DNA from: an uncultured Desulfovibrionaceae bacterium | GTDB taxonomy: Bacteria; Desulfobacterota; Desulfovibrionia; Desulfovibrionales; Desulfovibrionaceae | Direction: 5' to 3' | Length of the DNA: 40,730 nucleotides | NCBI GenBank assembly: GCA_949741925.1 | Contig: CATJOY010000024.1 | Coordinates: forward strand, 1 to 40,730 | Shown: piece by piece, positions 36,030 through 40,730 of the stretch | Numbering within the stretch: the first letter of the stretch is position 1 | Layout of the letters: each line of letters starts with the position of its first letter | Position numbers and translations under genes: made by a program | Notes under the pieces: model-generated | The model's input: only the letters and a program-made list of their open reading frames with translations | Databases searched by the model: none | Told to the model about the DNA's origin: nothing

Positions 36030-36155
36030 GTCCGTTGCCGAGGTTCGGAACCGGGCAAAAACCCCACACAAGGGAGAAACTGGGGCATTGTACTGGGGCA
36101 TCGGGCCGCTAGGGATGGTGTTCGCGCATCGTCTTGAACGGCCGGGGAAAGTACA

Positions 36156-37982
36156 ATGGACCGCCTTCCGCAATCTGCCGGAGTTTGCGCACAACCTTGC
36201 GCAAAGCCGTCAGCCCCATCCTACCTTTACCTGAACGGCAATCTTTACTACTTTCGGATTGTAGTTCCCAGAGAACTCCGCAAGCTCTGGGGACGAAAAG
36301 AAATCCGTCTCAGTCTGCGCACGGCGCACCGTCGAAAGGCGAGAGCAAGAGCAATGTTGTTGTTTGCGGAATTGTCTTCCGCCATTTCAGGGGGAAATAT
36401 GTTGGGTCTCACAGAAATTCGGCGGCGCATGAACACTCTGCTGCAAAGCCTGCTTGAGCAGGAACATTATGATTTCTCGCAAAGGCGAAGCGTTACCTTT
36501 CCAGACGGCTCTTTGCTCTCTCCCGGCGAATTGGCCGGTGCGCAAGCCCGCATAGTAAACGCATGGGCAAATGATGAAGAAAGCTTGCGCAAGACCGCTG
36601 ATGAATGCCTTCCTGAGCTTTACGCTCTGGGAATATTCAAACCGGAAGAAGTTACGCCGGAAGATACGCTCGCTATCGCCAAAGCGTACCTGCAAACGCA
36701 GGTTACTATGCATAAGATCATCGAAGCGCGGGAACAGGGTGATTACGCTTTTGAAGAAAACTTTGTCGCCAAAGACAGTAATACCATCTCCCCGGAACTG
36801 CTTGCCCGACTGCGTGAATTGAACCGGCCCAAACAAACTGATGGCAAGGGCACGATGCTCTATTCAGAAGCCATTGAAAAATATGTGAACCAGCATATTG
36901 AAGATCAGGTGTGGAAACCGCGCATGGTGGGAGAACACCGACGCAGAATTGAAACATTTCTTGAGGTAATGGGGGATATGCCCATCAATGCCATCCGCAG
37001 TGAAACCCTCAGAGAATTCCGGAACATTTTGCGCAAGCTTCCTCCCCGGCGCTCACGGGACAAACGTTACCAGGGAAAGACGGTTCAGGAAATCCTGGCT
37101 ATGTCACCAAAGCAGACATTGAGCAACGCCAAAGTAAATATAGATGTGGCCGCCACCTGCGCTTTGCTGAAATGGTGTGAAGGTGAAGAGTACATCAGAT
37201 TTTCCATGCCCAAAAATCTGCTTATTCCGGAAAGAAGAAACGTAAAAACCCTGCGCCTTCCTTTCACAAAGGAAGATCTGGCCCTTATTTTTGCCCATCC
37301 TAAATTCAGCCAAGGCAAGTTTGTCAATGCGGCGTATTTTTGGGCTCCACTGATAGCTTTGTTCAGCGGCATGCGCCGGGAAGAAATATGCCAGCTCGCG
37401 TGCTCCAGCATCTATGAATATAAATCAAGCGGCATCTGGGTATTTGATATTGAAACCATCATTGAAGATGGTGAAGAGGCTGCCGGGGTGAAAACTGAAG
37501 CAGGCAATCGCATAATCCCGATTCATAAAACCCTTATTGATTTAGGGCTTCTTGAATATCGGAATGATGTCATGCGGCATAAGCACCGGCGTTTATTTCC
37601 TGATTTAAACAGAACAGGAAGAGGCATCTACGGAGCCCAGCCGGGAAAGCAATTCGGAACGATAGTCGCTGAGGTAATTCCCAAACCGAAAGGCAAAACG
37701 TTCTATTCGCTACGGCACAACTTTGCGGATTTTTATGCAGGGCACGATTTACAGAATGCAAAATTCAGACAGCTTCTCGGGCACAGTCCTGAGACGCTTG
37801 CAGAAAAACAGTATGGCAAGCCCGCCGAACCTGACGCGCTTTACCATGAACTCATTGAAAAACTGGATTATAGTCTGGATCTCTCTCACCTGATGGACTC
37901 CCGGTTTCGCGCCTATGCGCCTGAAAAGCGAAAGGGCGACGGCAAGCAACCCGGCAAAAAAAGCAGAGGAGGCGCAGCATGA
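36156..37982 (+). CDS. Tyrosine recombinase (integrase) of an integrated element
   Basis: A 608-residue site-specific recombinase. The N-terminus (about 20-90) has the short RIVVPRELRKLWGRKEI stretch of DUF6538-type integrases. A long helical linker and a core-binding part (about 250-370) precede the catalytic domain (about 380-570). Catalytic residues are Arg407 in GMRREEI, Lys in VKTEAGNR, Arg520 in YSLRH, His543 in GHSPE and nucleophile Tyr553 in EKQYGKP. The first His of the usual HxxR is Tyr517. GGGGAAA precedes the ATG. The gene sits just after tRNA-Leu and is coupled by a 4-base overlap to the next gene. It should catalyse insertion at the tRNA. Confidence 0.93.
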   Translation: MDRLPQSAGVCAQPCAKPSAPSYLYLNGNLYYFRIVVPRELRKLWGRKEIRLSLRTAHRRKARARAMLLFAELSSAISGGNMLGLTEIRRRMNTLLQSLLEQEHYDFSQRRSVTFPDGSLLSPGELAGAQARIVNAWANDEESLRKTADECLPELYALGIFKPEEVTPEDTLAIAKAYLQTQVTMHKIIEAREQGDYAFEENFVAKDSNTISPELLARLRELNRPKQTDGKGTMLYSEAIEKYVNQHIEDQVWKPRMVGEHRRRIETFLEVMGDMPINAIRSETLREFRNILRKLPPRRSRDKRYQGKTVQEILAMSPKQTLSNAKVNIDVAATCALLKWCEGEEYIRFSMPKNLLIPERRNVKTLRLPFTKEDLALIFAHPKFSQGKFVNAAYFWAPLIALFSGMRREEICQLACSSIYEYKSSGIWVFDIETIIEDGEEAAGVKTEAGNRIIPIHKTLIDLGLLEYRNDVMRHKHRRLFPDLNRTGRGIYGAQPGKQFGTIVAEVIPKPKGKTFYSLRHNFADFYAGHDLQNAKFRQLLGHSPETLAEKQYGKPAEPDALYHELIEKLDYSLDLSHLMDSRFRAYAPEKRKGDGKQPGKKSRGGAA

Positions 37983-38719
37983 GTCAACTTTGCGTCACCC
38001 CCCAAAGCCAATCCTTGTTTCATCCTGTCATGCGGGCTCCAGCCTTGCTGGAGTTCGCCGGAATGCCGTGGATGTCCGAACATCTTCAGCACTATGAGCG
38101 CTGGCGCGGATTTCCCTGGTTCGCGTCACTTGGGGATGTCATGCCGAACCAACGGCATATTGTGTTTGAACCGTATGACGGCGTGTACGATCAGTTCAAT
38201 GTCACTGAAGCCCTATGCCGTGAGGAATGGAATGCTATTTCCCCTGATACGTTTCAAAAGCTCAACGCCATACGCACCCTGACCGGTGAAAAACTCCATC
38301 GCCTTCTCACGGATATCTTTCAGGAGAATCTAACAAAAACAAACTTTTATTACCGCGCGGGGAACTATTTTATCCTTGAACATAATCGGGCACCGGTGTG
38401 CTGGATTTTTGGGCAATCCCTATGCTGGGGGGAGGACATCCCAAGTCTTTGGGCTCACCTCCATCAGACAAGGTATGTCGATGCAATTCACCATATCTTT
38501 GATCATCTGGATGAGCATGAGATCACTGCTGAATTCAGCCGTGACAACAAAAAAGGCTATTGGGTTCAAGAACTGACGCCGCTCGCTCTGGATATCCATG
38601 CGCCTTATCGTTTTTATTCTCCAGTCGCAATCGGCGGCGCGAGCATTTTCACTACTTCAGAAACGGCATTCTGGTTGGGTGTTCCTGCTCAATCCCACAC
38701 ACTGTTTTTGGAGAACTGA
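37979..38719 (+). CDS. Unknown 246-residue protein of the tRNA-Leu element
   Basis: Not recognised. The protein is soluble, rich in Trp, His, Tyr and Phe (for example FFxWFASLGD-like and FDHLDEHE stretches), with no signal peptide or membrane helix. It overlaps the integrase stop by four bases (ATGA), so it is translated with the integrase, and is followed 17 bases later by the AAA ATPase gene. A directional or excision-related role is possible on context alone. There is no clear helix-turn-helix. Confidence 0.75.
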   Translation: MSQLCVTPQSQSLFHPVMRAPALLEFAGMPWMSEHLQHYERWRGFPWFASLGDVMPNQRHIVFEPYDGVYDQFNVTEALCREEWNAISPDTFQKLNAIRTLTGEKLHRLLTDIFQENLTKTNFYYRAGNYFILEHNRAPVCWIFGQSLCWGEDIPSLWAHLHQTRYVDAIHHIFDHLDEHEITAEFSRDNKKGYWVQELTPLALDIHAPYRFYSPVAIGGASIFTTSETAFWLGVPAQSHTLFLEN

Positions 38720-38736
38720 CGACCTTTTTCAGCCTG

Positions 38737-40179
38737 ATGCGCCATAGCAAAACACAGCTCTTGCGCTGGCTTCCGGTCTACCCTGAAACTGGTCTGTTTT
38801 TTCAGGATGACCTCCCCAACCAAATGGAAAAAGATATTTTGTTCATGCCGGATGAAAACGCGGCTCTTGAAGAAGTGCATAAACCGGGGCACAAGTCTGC
38901 CCGGATCGGCGTTTTCTCCTACCCTGTTCCTCTGGCCTGCCCCGGGGGGCTGAACAGACTGCATACCGCCGACGTGACCATGACCGCCGGGAAGCGAGTG
39001 CACATTGTTGTGCCGGAAATGCTCCAGCAAGACGAACCCGTCTTGTCCCGAATTGAGCAGAAGTTTTCCGGCGCAGGAGCCGCGTCCGTCCAGTTCTACC
39101 CTGCTGGCCAACGCCGGGCTCAGGCATTCCGCAAAACTGATTTTGATCGGGCGAAAACGCCTTCCGTCTCCGCCGGATGGAGCATTACCAAGCCCGGAGA
39201 GAAAATTCCCGGTTCCGACATTCTTCGTAAAAAGGTGCTCTATCCCCTGATTGAGTCCGGCCAGCTTATCTGGCTGTACGGGCCGGAAAAATCCGGGAAA
39301 AGCTGGCTGGCGCGCAGTATGGCCCACGTCATTAGTTATGGTGGCACGTTCTTAGAAAAATATGAGGCGGCCACCGGCCTGAAAGTTCTTTACATTGATA
39401 GCGAATTGGAACCGGACAAACTGGAACAGGCTGCGGCTAAGGAGCTTAAAGGTTTGGACTTTACAGATGGGACCAAGTTTGCCCGCAAAGTTGCCAGAGC
39501 CAAGGATAACCCGTCCGGTGAGATCAACCTGTATGCTCCAGAGTGGCAAGCCTGGTTTAATGCTGTTATACCCGAGTATGACGTCATCTTCCTTGATTGC
39601 TATTATAGCCTGACAGGAAGCAACAACATTCCCAAAAAAATGCTTACACTGCTTACCCCTTGGAAAAGCAAGGGCAAAACCTTCATCGTCGTTGACCACA
39701 CGAACAAGGAAGGGGACTTGCAGGGAGGAATCGATAAGAAACGCGCCGCGGACCTATGCATTGAAGTTACGCCGCAAAATGGGCAATGCGTGGAAATTTC
39801 GTTCCCGACAGTCCGGCATCTCGATCCGGAAGATACGAAAGCATTCACTTTGCGCCGGGTATTTGAAAACAATCTGTTCCGTTTTGAGGTGGTGGAAAGT
39901 GAGCCTGAGCTAGAACCGGTGCTCTCGCTGTCTGATTCCCGTACCGCCTTGGCCTATGTCTGGGTTGAGTCAAAAAGATTAAAACCGGCGGAACTCGCCG
40001 GATATCTTGGCTACAGCCAGTCCACCATTTACGATTGGGCGAAGAAAGTGAAGGCACAGCAAGACCGCAAAGGCGGGCCATCAGTAGCGTTCGCCGCTCT
40101 GCTGGAACAAGTTCAGCGGTATGAAAGTTTCACGGAAGCTGAACTCAGGGAAGAAGCCCACCGGCTGGTAAAGGTATAA
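38737..40179 (+). CDS. RepA/RecA-like AAA ATPase with C-terminal helix-turn-helix
   Basis: A protein of about 480 residues. The N-terminal 150 residues are unassigned. The ATPase core (about 165-345) has Walker A GPEKSGKS (182-189), Walker B VIFLD (283-287) and a sensor-like IVVDHTNKEGDLQGG, matching the AAA_25/RepA hexameric helicase family. Near the C-terminus LKPAELAGYLGYSQSTIYDWAKK (about 415-437) is a helix-turn-helix. Such proteins start or load replication on plasmids, phages and integrative elements. ATG 38737 is the first in-frame ATG after the previous gene. A longer form from 38560 would overlap that gene widely. No good ribosome site is visible, so the start is uncertain. Confidence 0.8.
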   Translation: MRHSKTQLLRWLPVYPETGLFFQDDLPNQMEKDILFMPDENAALEEVHKPGHKSARIGVFSYPVPLACPGGLNRLHTADVTMTAGKRVHIVVPEMLQQDEPVLSRIEQKFSGAGAASVQFYPAGQRRAQAFRKTDFDRAKTPSVSAGWSITKPGEKIPGSDILRKKVLYPLIESGQLIWLYGPEKSGKSWLARSMAHVISYGGTFLEKYEAATGLKVLYIDSELEPDKLEQAAAKELKGLDFTDGTKFARKVARAKDNPSGEINLYAPEWQAWFNAVIPEYDVIFLDCYYSLTGSNNIPKKMLTLLTPWKSKGKTFIVVDHTNKEGDLQGGIDKKRAADLCIEVTPQNGQCVEISFPTVRHLDPEDTKAFTLRRVFENNLFRFEVVESEPELEPVLSLSDSRTALAYVWVESKRLKPAELAGYLGYSQSTIYDWAKKVKAQQDRKGGPSVAFAALLEQVQRYESFTEAELREEAHRLVKV

Positions 40180-40211
40180 TTCACACTGGAAAATTCCAGC
40201 CATCCGTCCTC

Positions 40212-40259
40212 AAGCCCGGAAAATATTGTGCTGACACCACAATGCTTTCCGGGCTTTTT
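40212..40259 (+). terminator. Terminator of the AAA ATPase gene
   Basis: AAGCCCGGAAA (40212-40222) pairs with TTTCCGGGCTT (40246-40256). An inner ATTGTG/CACAAT stem is separated by a small internal loop, and T's follow. It lies 33 bases after the stop codon. Confidence 0.85.
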
Positions 40260-40378
40260 CCGGTTTTCCAGCATTTCCAGCCTCCCCCTGTGATCGCCTG
40301 AATCCGGTGAAAAACCGTGATTCATCCCCGCCGTCTTATCGGGCTTGAGCCCGTCCTGCTTGTCTTGGAACAGATTCA

Positions 40379-40402
40379 CTTTGACTTTTTACAAAGTCAA
40401 AG
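40379..40402. repeat. 24-base palindrome
   Basis: CTTTGACTTT (40379-40388) is the exact inverse of AAAGTCAAAG (40393-40402) around TTAC. No T-run follows on either side, so it is more likely a protein-binding or origin/transfer site than a terminator. Confidence 0.6.
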
Positions 40403-40666
40403 CTGAAAGACACGCTCGCTCCGGCATATAACAGCGCATATAAATTGCGCTTATGCCTTCGCGGCGGCCGCCTGCTCGCGCAGTCGGCAGAGCATTTTCA
40501 AAGTGAAATACTCTAACTCATAAAATTTTATTCCCTTAACATACTATGTGGAGTGAAGGAAAATACAAGTCATTTGCAATACGTCAATTGCCGATGCAAA
40601 CACCTCCACTCTTCTCGGATTAGGGTAGTATCTTTATATCAACAATTTTGAGTAAGGATAAAGCAT

Positions 40667-40730
40667 ATGGACATTACATATGAACCGACATTCAACGGTT
40701 ATCCCATCAATACGGATAGAGAAAAAGGAA
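40667..40730 (+). CDS. Start of a further element gene (runs off the window)
   Basis: The first 21 codons of an open frame are visible, beginning MDITYEPTFNGYPINTDR. TAAGGA lies about 8 bases before the ATG. The local sequence is A/T-richer than the host core. Too little is visible to assign a family. Confidence 0.6.
   Translation, partial: MDITYEPTFNGYPINTDREKG

Larger units (their letters stand above)
40180..40666. other. 487-base non-coding stretch of the element
   Basis: It holds the ATPase terminator, a 24-base palindrome (40379-40402) and an A/T-rich run-up to the next gene. No gene is seen. With a RepA-like gene just upstream, this is the most likely place for a replication origin or transfer site (inference). 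Confidence 0.4.

Overview
The window looks like chromosome of a motile, anaerobic delta-proteobacterium of the Desulfovibrio/Bilophila group (Desulfovibrionaceae). This rests on the moderately high GC, a 60-residue ferredoxin close in layout to Desulfovibrio ferredoxin I/II, an oxygen-labile [4Fe-4S] serine dehydratase, a 'long' phosphofructokinase, sigma-54 (RpoN) type promoters in front of flagellar genes, and the phoH - 7TM-HD - ybeY gene order. Genus and species are inference; no rRNA is present.

Layout. 1-2.4 kb: a LysO-type amino-acid exporter and a minus-strand unknown protein with a sigma-54-like promoter. 2.7-6.5 kb: a tightly overlapping operon phoH / 7TM-HD (PgpH-type) phosphodiesterase / ybeY. 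7.0-11.1 kb: murI, a DUF554 membrane protein, a TIM-barrel amidohydrolase, a type I phosphoribosyltransferase and a Cys-rich DUF3795 protein. 11.1-15.7 kb: a lower-GC island of surface or small-molecule metabolism. It holds an Asp/Glu racemase and a methyltransferase on the plus strand. Facing them on the minus strand are a CDP-glycerol-glycerophosphotransferase-like protein, an HAD phosphatase and a nucleotidyltransferase. A (CT)12 microsatellite lies upstream of the racemase. 16.1-17.1 kb: tRNA-Met(CAT) with its promoter and terminator, then a decayed mobile-element gene and a DUF1640 gene. 17.5-22.0 kb: a membrane/coiled-coil protein, a DUF2877 protein, a small membrane ORF, periplasmic GlpQ and a YccF-domain protein. 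22.1-25.4 kb: L-serine dehydratase (minus), diverging from phosphofructokinase and TatA. 25.5-29.6 kb: flagellar fliD-fliS on the minus strand, with a near-perfect sigma-54 promoter at one end and a strong terminator at the other. 29.9-32.3 kb: a DEAD-box helicase overlapping an unknown gene. 32.7-35.5 kb: enolase, type III pantothenate kinase and ferredoxin.

From 35.9 kb to the end: tRNA-Leu(CAG) followed at once by a tyrosine recombinase, an unknown protein and a RepA/RecA-like AAA ATPase with a C-terminal helix-turn-helix. This is the left end of an integrated element that runs off the window. The part beyond the ATPase carries a terminator, a 24-nt palindrome and the first codons of another gene.

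The most interesting candidates are the unknown sigma-54-preceded gene, an oversized FliD with four hook-IN-like repeats paired with a FliS carrying a long low-complexity tail, the putative nucleotide-activated decoration cluster with a possibly phase-variable promoter, and the element at tRNA-Leu with its unannotated second gene. No CRISPR array and no complete insertion sequence was seen.
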